Below are positions 24,209-33,215 of a DNA stretch of 64,000 nt, piece after piece (position 1 is the stretch's first letter; every line of letters begins with the position of its first letter). This DNA comes from Myxococcota bacterium. GTDB taxonomy: Bacteria; Myxococcota; XYA12-FULL-58-9; JALHOP01. The stretch lies in the NCBI GenBank assembly GCA_022842935.1, contig JALHOP010000004.1, forward strand, positions 62,001 to 126,000, read 5' to 3'. The position numbers and the translations under genes are program-made. Below the pieces are notes generated by a model that searched no databases, had not been told where the DNA came from, and was given only the letters and a program-made list of their open reading frames with translations.

Positions 24209-25269
24209 AGTACGTGGTCCTCGCATTGCTGATGGCCCAGGTGGCGGTCGGTGGACGCCCAGCGGCGGCCTCCGAGTCGCGCCCGCCTGTACAGCCCTCG
24301 GGCTACGTTCATCTCGTGCAGCCAAGCGATCGCCTGCCACGCCTCGCTGCCCTCTACGGAGTGACCGAGGCGGCGCTTCGGGAAGTCAACGCGGAGCTGT
24401 TTGCCTACAACGAGTCGCAGACCGGTCACCGGATGATCATCAATGAGCCCATCCTCTTGCCGATGGGCTGCGTCATCCCGCGCAACGCTACTTGGGCACG
24501 ACGCGCCGAGAACCTCGAGAAGCAGGCCGAGCCCACCCTCATCACCACGCCTGATACACCGGCGTCCCAGGACGGTCTGCGCACCGGCAGCGGGTGGTCG
24601 CAGCAGGTCTCCGCAGGCGGACGCAGGTCGCGCGTGCCGCCGTTCAAGCCTGCGGCGCCGACGCTGGTCCCGCCCGTGGCGGGCTCGAAGAGCGGTTCGA
24701 AGCAGAACTCCGCGAGTGCTCCACTTGCCTATGGAGTGACCACCTCGGAGCTGCCCAGTCCCAAGAGCACTGTCGGCAGCGTCCCCAATCGTCGCGCGCG
24801 CCTCTCGAGCGTTTTCGGATGGCGCAGCGGCCGTCGACACAAAGGGATCGACATCCCCATGGACGCGAACACACCCGTCGCGGCGGCGCATGATGGCGTG
24901 GTCGAGCGCGCTGACCATGACCTCTTTGGCTACGGCAACTTCGTGATCATCAATCACGGCCGCTACGAGACGCGCTACGCGCACTTGAACCGCATCATGG
25001 TGAAGCCCGGCCAGCACGTGAGCGGCGGCAGGACCATCATTGGGCTCTCCGGTGACACTGGCCACTCGACGGGTCCCCACCTGCACTACGAGCTGCGGCG
25101 CGACGGCGAGCCGGTCGACCCGGTCGGTACCGACCTGCCTGGGGTTCAAGCGATGCTGGCAGGGAGCGCCGCTGCAGCGGGCCGCAACGAGCTGAGCAGC
25201 GGCGGCATCGGTTCGCTCAACTACACCTTCGAAGGCGACCGGCGCTGGCAGCTGCAGGGCGGTTGGTAG
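24205..25269 (+). CDS. Secreted LysM and M23-family peptidase
   Basis: The 354-residue protein has a signal peptide (M-K-Y-V-V-L-A-L-L-M to P-A-A-A-S), one LysM-like domain (about 34-90, with L-P-R-L-A-A-L-Y-G-V-T), a long Pro/Ser-rich linker and a C-terminal M23 lysostaphin-type domain. The zinc ligands are visible: H-K-G-I-D (H and D) and H-L-H-Y-E. It should cut or bind peptide cross-links of peptidoglycan in the periplasm. It overlaps lpxK by 4 bases. Confidence 0.92.
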   Translation: MKYVVLALLMAQVAVGGRPAAASESRPPVQPSGYVHLVQPSDRLPRLAALYGVTEAALREVNAELFAYNESQTGHRMIINEPILLPMGCVIPRNATWARRAENLEKQAEPTLITTPDTPASQDGLRTGSGWSQQVSAGGRRSRVPPFKPAAPTLVPPVAGSKSGSKQNSASAPLAYGVTTSELPSPKSTVGSVPNRRARLSSVFGWRSGRRHKGIDIPMDANTPVAAAHDGVVERADHDLFGYGNFVIINHGRYETRYAHLNRIMVKPGQHVSGGRTIIGLSGDTGHSTGPHLHYELRRDGEPVDPVGTDLPGVQAMLAGSAAAAGRNELSSGGIGSLNYTFEGDRRWQLQGGW

Positions 25270-25396
25270 TGGCTTGTATTGGTGGTTTCCTCAACGACAG
25301 CAAGTGTTTACGGGGGCCAACACTTTTTTCGGAAACCTTTGGGAGCGCATGCCGATACTAGTCTTGAGCTTCGCTGGGCTTGATTACAATTGAATG

Positions 25397-25477
25397 GCGG
25401 CTCGTGGTAGGTTCAGCGAAGTTCGATTAGTACTTGGACGGCCGTTCTCATGGTGGGTGCGGCCGTCCTTTTTTTTT
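25397..25477 (+). ncRNA. Candidate small RNA between promoter and terminator
   Basis: TTGAGC (25364-25369) and TACAAT (25385-25390, five of six consensus bases) are separated by 15 bases. A transcript from about 25397 would end at the terminator near 25477, about 80 bases. It contains no start codon with a ribosome binding site. The short spacer weakens the promoter. Confidence 0.3.
25436..25477 (+). terminator. Intrinsic terminator
   Basis: GGACGGCCG (25436-25444) pairs perfectly with CGGCCGTCC (25460-25468) across a 15-base loop and is followed by nine T (25469-25477). It ends the peptidase transcript or the candidate small RNA upstream. Confidence 0.9.
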
Positions 25478-25653
25478 GGCCCTGTGCCGACCTGAAGGGT
25501 CGCCGGCCACCTTTGCGCTGCTTCCTGCGCTCTGCGGCTCGGGATGCGTGCCGCGTTTCGTCGGACGGCTCGTCGGCTTGACCGACGTCATGCTGCGACC
25601 TTGGCGATCGCCTGAGATTCGCTGGGGAGCCGGGATGCGTTACACTGGTTGGC

Positions 25654-27192
25654 GTGAACGATCCGGAGACCATCGACCGCTACGAGATACGCGGCATCCT
25701 TGGTCACGGCGCGATGGGAAACGTGTATCGCGCCTGGGATCCGAAGCTCCATCGCGAAGTTGCGATGAAAGTCGTCGCTCAGAGCTTGTCGCGCGACGCC
25801 AAAGGCAGACAGCGTTTTCATCGCGAAGCGCGCGCCATTGCGGCGCTGCGACACTCGAACATCGTCGAGATCTACGACTACTCTGGCGTCGAATCCGAGC
25901 ACCTCTACCTGGTCATGGAGAAGCTCGAGGGCGACGACCTGTTCAACATCATGAACAGCAAGGGCATGATGCCCGAGCCCGCTGCCGCCGCAGTTGGTCA
26001 TGAGCTCTGCGCGGCGCTCCAGGTCGCGCACGAAGCAGGCGTCATTCACCGTGACTTGAAGCCCGAAAATGTCTTCATGGACGGGCAGGGGCGCGTCGTG
26101 TTGACGGACTTCGGCGTCGTCAAGGCGATCCGCGAGGACAGCGCCGTCGATGGCTGGCAAGCCGATACGGATGTCATCGGAACGCCGGGGTTCATGGCAC
26201 CCGAGCTCATGATGAACCGCGCCCTAGGCCCGCGCACCGACATCTTTGCGCTCGGCGCGCTGCTCTACAACATCGCGACTGGCGAGCTGCCCTACGAAGG
26301 CGACAGCCCAGTCGAGATGTTCCGCAACGTCGTCTCCGGTCGTATCCGTGACGCGCGCCAGTTCAATCCATCGTTGTCCCAGGAGTTCTGCGATCTCCTC
26401 GGCGAGTGCCTCCAAGCCAAGCCCAAGAAGCGCTTCCGCTCGGTCGAGATGGTGCGCGAGCGCTTGAAGCTCATCCTCGAGCAGAACGGGGTCTCCGATC
26501 TGCGTGACGACCTGCGCGACTACATGCGGGACCCCAAGGCGTACGCGCAGCTCGCGCGACGTCGCGTCGTTTCGTACCTGACGTCGCGCTTGAAGGTCGC
26601 CATCAAGGACCATGACGAGCAGGCCGCCGTCTCCTTGCGCGCTCGCTTGCTCGAGGTCGACCCTGAGAACGACGAGGTGCACGCGATCAGCGGTGTGACC
26701 ACGCCCGGAATGAAGGCGCTCCGCAGCAACACCGAGCTCTTGTCGCGCGGCCAAGGTAGAACCGGCGGCTGGCTCTATGCAGTTGTTGGAGTGCTTGCGG
26801 GGCTTGCGGTCTTGCTTGCTGGGTACCTTGTTTTTCAGCCGCGCCCGCTGACCGATTCCACGAAACGTACCGACGAAGCCGCTAAAGCGGACGACGATGG
26901 TCAGGACGAGCAAAAGGACAAGCCCGAGCAACCAGCGGTCGGCAAGAACCTGCCGCCCGAGAAGTCGGGGCCGGGAAACATCGAGATCGTCGTGCGTGGG
27001 GGCAGGGGCACGCTCACCGTCGACGGAAAAAAGTACGGCAAGATCACCCGAAAGACCCTCAAGCTAACGCCTGGTAAACATGTCATCGAGATCCGGGGGG
27101 CTGGGCGGCGGCTCAAGCAGACGGTGGACGTCAGCACCGGCGGCGTGAGTCTCATCGCCGACCTTGGTCGAGGACGAATCACCCGCGAATAG
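25654..27192 (+). CDS. Membrane Ser/Thr protein kinase with PEGA-like tail
   Basis: The 512-residue protein has an N-terminal Hanks-type kinase domain (about 10-270). The Gly-rich loop is G-H-G-A-M-G-N-V; K39, D134 (H-R-D-L-K-P-E-N), D152 (D-F-G) and the G-T-P-G-F-M-A-P-E activation segment end are all intact. A helical juxtamembrane region, one membrane helix (about 370-392), a Lys/Asp-rich stretch and a C-terminal PEGA-like beta domain (about 445-510) outside the membrane follow. The kinase is probably active and senses through the external domain. The GTG at 25654 matches the domain start. TACACT ends 7 bases upstream and no ribosome binding site is seen. Confidence 0.93.
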   Translation: MNDPETIDRYEIRGILGHGAMGNVYRAWDPKLHREVAMKVVAQSLSRDAKGRQRFHREARAIAALRHSNIVEIYDYSGVESEHLYLVMEKLEGDDLFNIMNSKGMMPEPAAAAVGHELCAALQVAHEAGVIHRDLKPENVFMDGQGRVVLTDFGVVKAIREDSAVDGWQADTDVIGTPGFMAPELMMNRALGPRTDIFALGALLYNIATGELPYEGDSPVEMFRNVVSGRIRDARQFNPSLSQEFCDLLGECLQAKPKKRFRSVEMVRERLKLILEQNGVSDLRDDLRDYMRDPKAYAQLARRRVVSYLTSRLKVAIKDHDEQAAVSLRARLLEVDPENDEVHAISGVTTPGMKALRSNTELLSRGQGRTGGWLYAVVGVLAGLAVLLAGYLVFQPRPLTDSTKRTDEAAKADDDGQDEQKDKPEQPAVGKNLPPEKSGPGNIEIVVRGGRGTLTVDGKKYGKITRKTLKLTPGKHVIEIRGAGRRLKQTVDVSTGGVSLIADLGRGRITRE

Positions 27193-27206
27193 TGTAGGAG
27201 CACGCC

Positions 27207-27968
27207 GTGGCAAACCCCGTTGTTCCTGCCGACCGCGCTCCGCACGCAGCAACCGAGCGCGTAGCTGCGCCGCCCTATGGCTTGCTTGCGGTGCTCCTCG
27301 GCCAAGACGTCGTTGCGGTGCGCGAGCGCCCAGAGTATTTGGCCGCGGCCAACGAGCAGATGCGCGCCTTCGTGGGACGCTATTTTGGCCAGGGCGCGTC
27401 ACCGACGGAAAACGACCTCAGGGCTCGCGTCGCCGCTGAGCTCTCTCGCCATGTGTCCGCGATGGCGGGGGCCCCCAATTTGGGTGCGCTGCGCGGGGCA
27501 TTGGTCGATCGTCTCGGAGCCCGGCAGGATGCGCGGCTACTCGAGCTCCTGGCTGAGGCCGAACGACGCTGGCCGGTCCGTCAGCCTATCGGTCCCCAGC
27601 GTAGCTTGATCGCACCGGAGCCGCCGAACGGCGTGAGGCTCGACCCACCGCGCCCGCCCGCGCTCATTCCACCGCGCGCTGGCGAAGCGGAACAGGCGCG
27701 TGCCGAGGAGATGCATCGGGCCGCTCAGATCGAAGCGCGGCGACAACGCGATCTGGCGGACATCATCGCCCTATGGAGGACACTGCCCGCCGACACGACC
27801 GTCCATGAGGTTCAGAAAGACGAGTATCGATCGCACGCGCTCGGCGAGTTGGCGCGGCTGTACGGAAGCCGCGCCGAAGGCTTGCAGGCGGTCGCTGACA
27901 TCGACGCGGTCCTCGCGGACGAGATGGCCCGTTGGGTTCGTCCGCCGCTTCCGTCTGTTCGTCGTTAG
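27207..27968 (+). CDS. Hypothetical Ala/Arg-rich protein
   Basis: The 253-residue protein has two helical regions (about 25-125 and 165-250) joined by a Pro-rich linker (about 130-165). No family, signal peptide or membrane segment is recognised. GGAG lies 7 bases before the GTG start and the gene follows the kinase by 14 bases, so they probably form one unit. It might be a kinase substrate or partner, which is inference from position. Confidence 0.65.
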   Translation: MANPVVPADRAPHAATERVAAPPYGLLAVLLGQDVVAVRERPEYLAAANEQMRAFVGRYFGQGASPTENDLRARVAAELSRHVSAMAGAPNLGALRGALVDRLGARQDARLLELLAEAERRWPVRQPIGPQRSLIAPEPPNGVRLDPPRPPALIPPRAGEAEQARAEEMHRAAQIEARRQRDLADIIALWRTLPADTTVHEVQKDEYRSHALGELARLYGSRAEGLQAVADIDAVLADEMARWVRPPLPSVRR

Positions 27969-27994
27969 GTCGGGGCTCGCGTCTTGAGGCCGCG

Positions 27995-28651
27995 CTAGTC
28001 TTCGAACGTCACGTTGCTCGCGGCTTCGTAGCTGATGGTGAAACGGGAGTTACCTGAGCCACCGTCGAGATCGACGCTGTTCGATCGCTCGATGTGGATG
28101 ACATCGTCGCCGATACGAAGCAGCTCCCGCGGCACTTCGACCTCGCCACGGTCGCGGTTGGTTTCGCCCCGGTAGTCGGAGCCGTCGAGGCTGATTGCGA
28201 CGTCATCGGCGCGGATGCCGTCGGAGACCGTCCAGTTGACTTCGAGCGGGTCTCCACCGAGCTCGACAGTCGTGCCGTCGAACGGGTTCGAGATGAAGTG
28301 TTCGCCCGGCCCTTCGAGCTTGGCGTCGAGGTTGTCTTCGCCGCGCTCGACCTTGAGCTCGAGCTTACGGCGGTAACCGCCGGCGATCGTCGCGCGGTAG
28401 AAGTTTCCGTCCACGTCGAGCGGGAAGACTGCTTCGGTGGCCTCATCGCGCAGCGTCACGAGCGCACCCTGCACCTGGGCACCGTTCTGGACCACCGAGA
28501 CGCGCGCGTTCATGTTGGCGTTGCCAGCGACGAAGCTCACCCGCGCCTCGACGTCGAGGGTCTTGGTGCCGCCGCCGCCGTTCGTGAAGCCACCACAGGC
28601 CGCGAGGGTAGACAGCGCGGCGGCCACGATTGCGGACGGGACGGTTTTCAT
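27995..28651 (-). CDS. Putative lipoprotein with beta-sandwich domains
   Basis: The 218-residue product has a lipoprotein signal (L-A-A-C at residues 16-19) and a Gly-rich spacer. The remainder is beta-rich with repeated charged strands such as L-D-V-E-A-R-V-S-F and L-E-L-K-V-E-R. No family is recognised; the pattern resembles immunoglobulin-like or carboxypeptidase-regulatory-like domains. It overlaps the outer-membrane protein gene upstream by 4 bases, so both are probably made together and meet in the outer membrane. Confidence 0.7.
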   Translation of the reverse strand: MKTVPSAIVAAALSTLAACGGFTNGGGGTKTLDVEARVSFVAGNANMNARVSVVQNGAQVQGALVTLRDEATEAVFPLDVDGNFYRATIAGGYRRKLELKVERGEDNLDAKLEGPGEHFISNPFDGTTVELGGDPLEVNWTVSDGIRADDVAISLDGSDYRGETNRDRGEVEVPRELLRIGDDVIHIERSNSVDLDGGSGNSRFTISYEAASNVTFED

Positions 28652-29364
28652 GTGAACCAGATGATGCCCGCGCCGATGACGACGGCGTTGTTGTCCGACG
28701 CGTTGAAGACAATCCAGCGCTGCATGTCCGCGTAAATGTGGAGCGCAGTGTCACGGGTGAAAATGAGCTCGAACCCTGGTTGCAGATGGAACGCGCCGAT
28801 GTCGTTGTGAGGCAAGAATGCGTTCAGCGCGCTACTGATGCCGTCGCAAAAGTTTATCGCCGACCCCACGCATTGCTCGTCGGAGGCGGCAGTGAACGAG
28901 AACAAGTGCATGTACGACAGTGCGACCTGCACGTAGGGCCGGAAGCGGTCGGTAAAGATGACGTAACGCACGCCGATGGAGCCCTGCACGCCCAACAGAG
29001 TGCCAAGCGCGTCAGCGGCTGCTGCGTCGAACTGGGCGGATACGTCACCGTCTTCCGAACCGCCGTAGCGGAGAAAGCCGACATTGACCCGGCCCGTGAA
29101 CCACCAGTGGTCTTCGGACATCTTCACGCTGGTCTCGCCGCCGATACGCAGGCCGTTGGCGAGGCGCGTCGGGCGCTGATCCGCCGGCTTTACGGCGCCC
29201 TGGGCGTCGAGCAGGGATGGCTTCGTGATGAGCCACCCACCCAAATCGAGACCGAACGAGTTGTTTTTGTATTGAGCCTGCGCGACTCCGGGTGTGAGGA
29301 GCGCAGCGGCACACAAGAGGGCGGGGGCGGCGGCAAGCGCCACACGGGACCACATTCCACGCAT
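28648..29364 (-). CDS. Predicted outer-membrane beta-barrel protein
   Basis: The 238-residue protein has a signal peptide ending in A-Q-A-Q. It continues as alternating amphipathic strands: S-F-G-L-D-L-G-G-W-L, F-T-G-R-V-N-V-G-F-L-R-Y and G-S-I-G-V-R-Y-V-I-F, closing with G-A-G-I-I-W-F-T. A terminal Phe or aromatic near the last strand is typical of barrels. Two Cys residues lie in one loop. No named family is recognised. It is first in a two-gene unit with the lipoprotein. Confidence 0.7.
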   Translation of the reverse strand: MRGMWSRVALAAAPALLCAAALLTPGVAQAQYKNNSFGLDLGGWLITKPSLLDAQGAVKPADQRPTRLANGLRIGGETSVKMSEDHWWFTGRVNVGFLRYGGSEDGDVSAQFDAAAADALGTLLGVQGSIGVRYVIFTDRFRPYVQVALSYMHLFSFTAASDEQCVGSAINFCDGISSALNAFLPHNDIGAFHLQPGFELIFTRDTALHIYADMQRWIVFNASDNNAVVIGAGIIWFT

Positions 29365-29519
29365 GGAGAGTGGCTAAACGGTTCGGCGTGCGGTGTCAAT
29401 TCGCGCGGGCATCCCTCCCTCATGTCGTTCGGGGCGAGCCCGGTGGGTAAAGTGCTAAATTGACAGTACTTCTCCGCCCGCCTACAACTTTGCATCTGTT
29501 CCAAACGAGATCCCCCACT

Positions 29520-30605
29520 ATGCACAGCTGGACGAGACCCATTCGAATTCTAGGCCTCACCGTCGTTCTGGTGATGCCCGCAGCTTGCTCGTTTTGCGTG
29601 CCGTGGAAGCCGTCGCCACAGGCCGTCGAGAACAACACCTTCTGCGCGCAATACGTCCAGCAGGGCCTGCTCGACCAGGCCGAGGCGCGTTGCGACATCG
29701 CCATCGAATACACGGGGGGCAAATATGCCGAGCCCTGGAATCTCAAGGGGCAGATCGCAGCCTCGCGTGGTCACTACGATCTAGCGGTCGAATACTTCAA
29801 GCGCGCCATCTCGCGGCGCAACGACTTCGCCGAGGCGCACAACAATCTCGGCGTCATCTTCTTGAAGCGTCGCGAGACCGCAGCCGCGATGGACCAGTTC
29901 AAGCAGGCCATCGAATACGACCCCGGCTATCAGGGCGCCCGTCGTAACTACGGCAACGCGCTCCTCAACGAAGGCGAGCCCGATAAGGCGAAGCCCGAGT
30001 TCTTGAAGTGCATCGAGCTCGACCCCGGCTTCTGTGACTGCCGGATGGGTCTTGGGGTCATCGCGCTGGGCGCCGGTAACTTCGACGAGGCGCAAGGCCA
30101 CTTTGCCAAGCTCATCGAGGTCTGCCCGAACGACGCCATGGGCTACTACAACCTTTGCTACACTTACCTGCGCAAGCAGCTCTGTTCGGACGCCGTGACC
30201 GCGTGCGTCGCGGCCGTCGCTATCGACAAGGACTGTATCGAGTGCAAGAAAAACCTGACAGAGGGCTACGAGTGCCTGGCCCTCCAGGGCGGTGCGGTCA
30301 GCAAGTACATGGACGAAATCGCCAAGAATCCCGGGGATCCAGAGCCGCACTTTCGACTTGGCACGGTTTTCGAGGAGCAAAAGCTGTACGACAACGCAGG
30401 GGACGAATTCCTCTACGCAATCCGGCTAAGCGAGGGTAAACACAAGCTAGCGCACTACAGAGCCGCGCGAACGTTCGATCAATTGGCACGCAGTGAGCAG
30501 GTGATCGAAATGTGTCAGCGCTTCGTCGACCTATTGCGCGGCGAAGAGCTGTCCGAACAGCGAGAGTGGTGTGTCAACCGCGTCAAACAACTTCAGTTCC
30601 AGTGA
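29520..30605 (+). CDS. TPR-repeat lipoprotein
   Basis: The 361-residue protein has a lipoprotein signal (A-A-C-S, Cys near residue 23) and about seven tetratricopeptide repeats, for example A-E-A-H-N-N-L-G-V-I-F and A-H-Y-R-A-A-R-T-F. The size and TPR lipoprotein plan resemble Tgl, the myxobacterial type IV pilus secretin pilotin, but no pil gene is in view. Many Cys residues in the repeats (C-D-C, C-I-E-C) are unusual and may form disulfides. The ATG at 29520 gives a proper signal; an in-frame TTG at 29460 does not. The FHA gene overlaps its end by 35 bases. Confidence 0.8.
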   Translation: MHSWTRPIRILGLTVVLVMPAACSFCVPWKPSPQAVENNTFCAQYVQQGLLDQAEARCDIAIEYTGGKYAEPWNLKGQIAASRGHYDLAVEYFKRAISRRNDFAEAHNNLGVIFLKRRETAAAMDQFKQAIEYDPGYQGARRNYGNALLNEGEPDKAKPEFLKCIELDPGFCDCRMGLGVIALGAGNFDEAQGHFAKLIEVCPNDAMGYYNLCYTYLRKQLCSDAVTACVAAVAIDKDCIECKKNLTEGYECLALQGGAVSKYMDEIAKNPGDPEPHFRLGTVFEEQKLYDNAGDEFLYAIRLSEGKHKLAHYRAARTFDQLARSEQVIEMCQRFVDLLRGEELSEQREWCVNRVKQLQFQ

Positions 30606-31743
30606 TGGCGCGCCTGAGGCTTCTGAGCCTTCCGATGACAGTCATTGGGCGGGTCAGGGCTCGGGGGCAGGGCGAAGAAGAACACACGTGATTCGCCTCA
30701 ACGCCGTCATCGAGATCGAAGGACAGGCGCCACGCGCGTTGGCGCACGAGTCGACGGCGCAGGCCATCATTCTTGGACGCGATGGCTCGGCCGATTTCCA
30801 GATCCCACTGTCGACCATTTCGCGGCAGCACGCCCGGATTGCTGAAGCGGACGGCCTGTACGTCATCGAAGACCTGGGCTCGACCCATGGCACCATCGTC
30901 AATGGCCGCAAGCTCGCGAAGGGCGAAAAGAAGGTCTTGAAGGACGGCGACATCATCGAGCTCACCAAGGCCAAGGTGAAGGTCTCGATCGAGACCGAAA
31001 AGCTCATCGAGTCGGTTCCCGGTGAAGGCACGAAGGCCATCGCGGCCCGCGCGGTGCAGGGCATCTTGGGGCGGCTCGGTGAGGCGCGTAGCGAGGGTCC
31101 GTACTTCCGCGTCCTCAACGGCGCGGACGAGGGCACGCGCTTCACCATGCAGGGCAACTTCACAGAATGGAACTTCGGGCGTTCGAAGGACTGTGAGTTC
31201 GTCCTCAACGATCCGAACGTCTCGCGCCGCCACGCGCGCGTGAAGAAAGACTGGAGCGGCTTCATCATCGAGGACCTGGGCTCGAAGAATGGCGTCCTGG
31301 TCAACGAGCAGCTGGTGAAGAAGTCGCGCCGCCTGAAAGATCGCGACGAGGTGACCATCGGTCCCGTCAAAGCGGTCTACATCGACCCAGACGCCGATTT
31401 GCTACGCGCGCTCGAGGACGTACCGGGCTTCAAGGTCGAAGAGCCCATCGAGCCCGAGTCGAACGGTGGCGAAGCCTCTGTCATGGGTGCGCCCGATGAT
31501 GGCGGACCAGCCAGCATGGACAATCCAGGCACCGAAGGCGCGCTGCCGCCGCCACCGATGCCGGGCGAGGGTACCCTCAATCAGCAGCCTGAAGCGGACG
31601 ACGATGGGCTTGGCGATGTCGAGATCGATCCCGAGTTGCTCGCTGAGCGCCAGAGCAAGTTGCCGACTGAATGGATCGTCATTGGCCTCGTGACGCTGCT
31701 CATCGCCGCGAGCGTCACCCTCATTCTTGCGATCCTTACGTAG
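30571..31743 (+). CDS. Double FHA-domain membrane protein
   Basis: The 390-residue protein has two FHA phosphothreonine-binding domains. The first (about 65-135) has G-R-D-G-S-A-D, S-R-Q-H-A and L-G-S-T-H-G-T; the second (about 200-275) has G-R-S-K-D-C-E, S-R-R-H-A and L-G-S-K-N-G. A Pro/acidic linker and one C-terminal membrane helix (about 370-389) make it tail-anchored with the FHA domains in the cytoplasm. It may read phosphorylation by the kinase at 25654. GTG 30571 overlaps the TPR gene by 35 bases; GTG 30688 is an alternative start. Confidence 0.85.
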   Translation: MSTASNNFSSSDGAPEASEPSDDSHWAGQGSGAGRRRTHVIRLNAVIEIEGQAPRALAHESTAQAIILGRDGSADFQIPLSTISRQHARIAEADGLYVIEDLGSTHGTIVNGRKLAKGEKKVLKDGDIIELTKAKVKVSIETEKLIESVPGEGTKAIAARAVQGILGRLGEARSEGPYFRVLNGADEGTRFTMQGNFTEWNFGRSKDCEFVLNDPNVSRRHARVKKDWSGFIIEDLGSKNGVLVNEQLVKKSRRLKDRDEVTIGPVKAVYIDPDADLLRALEDVPGFKVEEPIEPESNGGEASVMGAPDDGGPASMDNPGTEGALPPPPMPGEGTLNQQPEADDDGLGDVEIDPELLAERQSKLPTEWIVIGLVTLLIAASVTLILAILT

Positions 31744-32314
31744 CCACATTCGGCGCGCTGACTTCGGTGCGCGGGGCGGGCAGGGCAGCTAGCTTGGCGG
31801 GGATGGCTGCGAGTGCCTTCTTGTTGTCGTTTTCTACTCCGTCCGCAACACCGGCCACAAAGACGAGCCCAATCATCCCGGCGCCGATGTCGATGATGAC
31901 CTGGGTAAACGCGTGAAGACCCGAGAACAGGGCGAGCGACGTTGCGCCGACTGCCGCGGCCGCGCCGGCGCAGAGCAAGAACTTGCCGAAGGTGCCGTTG
32001 TTGTCAGCGACTGACTTGTGGGCCGTTGCAACGACCTCGAAGCGGGCGAACTCCGCAGGATTCAGCACGGCATAGGCGTCGGCCGCGCTGACGGTGCAGC
32101 CCTGGTTGACCACCTTCGAGAAATCGAGGCGCGCGTGCAATGCCTCTGCGAGTGCGCCGTCGTGCGCTGCGACATCGGTGACCGCGAGACGAAACTCGTT
32201 TTTCGAGGTCTCAACCGGCCGTCGGTTGGTGGGAGCGGGCAGATTGGCGGCAGGGACGATGAGCGCGCGCTCTTCGACTGGCCGGACCGTGGTGGTGATG
32301 AGGGCGCTGGACAT
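31736..32314 (-). CDS. Hypothetical membrane protein
   Basis: The 192-residue protein has a disordered N terminus with P-A-P-T-N-R-R, a helical soluble part (about 40-110) and two hydrophobic helices (about 113-132 and 136-158, the latter with A-G-M-I-G-L-V-F-V-A-G-V). No family is recognised. CGGAG lies 9 bases before the ATG. Its end overlaps the convergent FHA gene by 8 bases. Confidence 0.65.
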   Translation of the reverse strand: MSSALITTTVRPVEERALIVPAANLPAPTNRRPVETSKNEFRLAVTDVAAHDGALAEALHARLDFSKVVNQGCTVSAADAYAVLNPAEFARFEVVATAHKSVADNNGTFGKFLLCAGAAAAVGATSLALFSGLHAFTQVIIDIGAGMIGLVFVAGVADGVENDNKKALAAIPAKLAALPAPRTEVSAPNVAT

Positions 32315-32401
32315 GGGCTGCTCCGATTCCCCGCTCGGGAGCGATAGTATCGGTCGCCTCGGCCCCAGGTTTTGTGACCGTTTGGCAGCGGTCAAAACGA
32401 A

Positions 32402-32436
32402 AAAAGCCGCGTCGCTTCGTGAGCCACGCGGCTTTT
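32402..32436 (-). terminator. Intrinsic terminator after rplC
   Basis: AAAAGCCGCGT (32402-32412) and ACGCGGCTTTT (32426-32436) form an 11-bp perfect stem with a 13-base loop. On the minus strand the stem runs into a T-run. It lies 23 bases after the rplC stop, making rplC a one-gene transcript. Confidence 0.88.
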
Positions 32437-32458
32437 CGCGATGCAATGCCCGAGGCGA

Positions 32459-33148
32459 TTAGGCCTGCGGATTGAACTTGATGGCTGGGCGGATGACCAC
32501 CAGCGAGCCCTTGCTCCCCGGCACCGAGCCATGGAGCAGGACGACGTTTTGCTCGGGGCGAACCTCGGCGATGCGGACGTTCTGGGTGGTGACGTTGTCG
32601 TCGCCCATGTGACCCGGCATGCGACGGCCCTTGATGACACGACCTGGCCACTTACGGCAGCCGATCGAGCCGCCGTGGCGGAAGTACTCGTGCGTACCGT
32701 GCGAGGAGTTGAAACCCGCGAACTTGTAGCGGCGCACGACGCCCTGAAAGCCCTTACCTTTGGTGCGACCCGCAACGTCGACGAGGTCGCCAGTCTTCCA
32801 CTCGACGTCCTTGAGCGAGATCTCGGCGCCGACTTCGAACTTCGACAGGGTCGCGTCGCTCACGCGGAGCTCGCGAACGAAGCGGCGCGCTTTCTCGTTG
32901 CCGCCCAAAGCCTTCACGACGCCCTTCTCGGGGCTCGAAAGCAGACGCTCTGGCTTGTTGCCGAAGCCGAGCTGGAGGGCGGTGTAACCGTCGGTACGGC
33001 CGTTCTTGTTGGTGGCCTTGGTGCGCTTGTTCATGACCAGGTTCGGACCGAGCTCGATGACGGTGACACCGATCGCGGTGCCCTCCGAATCGAACACCTG
33101 GGTCATACCGAGCTTGCGACCAATCAAACCGAGCTTACGCTCTTTCAT
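32459..33148 (-). CDS. rplC: 50S ribosomal protein L3, displaced from the S10 operon
   Basis: The 229-residue protein is a full-length L3, which organises 23S rRNA near the peptidyl transferase centre. Family segments include L-G-L-I-G-R-K-L-G-M-T-Q-V-F at the start, K-G-F-Q-G-V-V-R-R, H-G-T-H-E-Y-F-R-H-G-G-S-I-G and the G-R-R-M-P-G-H-M-G loop. In most bacteria rplC lies between rpsJ and rplD. Here those two genes (62774 and 63121) are adjacent without it, and this is the only copy seen. GGAGG precedes the ATG by about 8 bases. It has its own promoter and terminator. Confidence 0.97.
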   Translation of the reverse strand: MKERKLGLIGRKLGMTQVFDSEGTAIGVTVIELGPNLVMNKRTKATNKNGRTDGYTALQLGFGNKPERLLSSPEKGVVKALGGNEKARRFVRELRVSDATLSKFEVGAEISLKDVEWKTGDLVDVAGRTKGKGFQGVVRRYKFAGFNSSHGTHEYFRHGGSIGCRKWPGRVIKGRRMPGHMGDDNVTTQNVRIAEVRPEQNVVLLHGSVPGSKGSLVVIRPAIKFNPQA

Positions 33149-33215
33149 CGTACGAACCTCCGGGACACACGATTCACCTTACGGCAAACGGTTGGTCCCA
33201 CGTTGTAGGGCGCGC

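Larger units (their letters stand above)
25270..25653 (+). other. Non-coding region before the kinase gene
   Basis: About 384 bases have no good coding frame. They contain an AT-richer stretch with a candidate promoter (25364-25390), a strong terminator (25436-25477) and, just before the kinase GTG, the TACACT box (25641-25646). The 160 bases between terminator and kinase hold nothing else recognisable. Confidence 0.6.
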
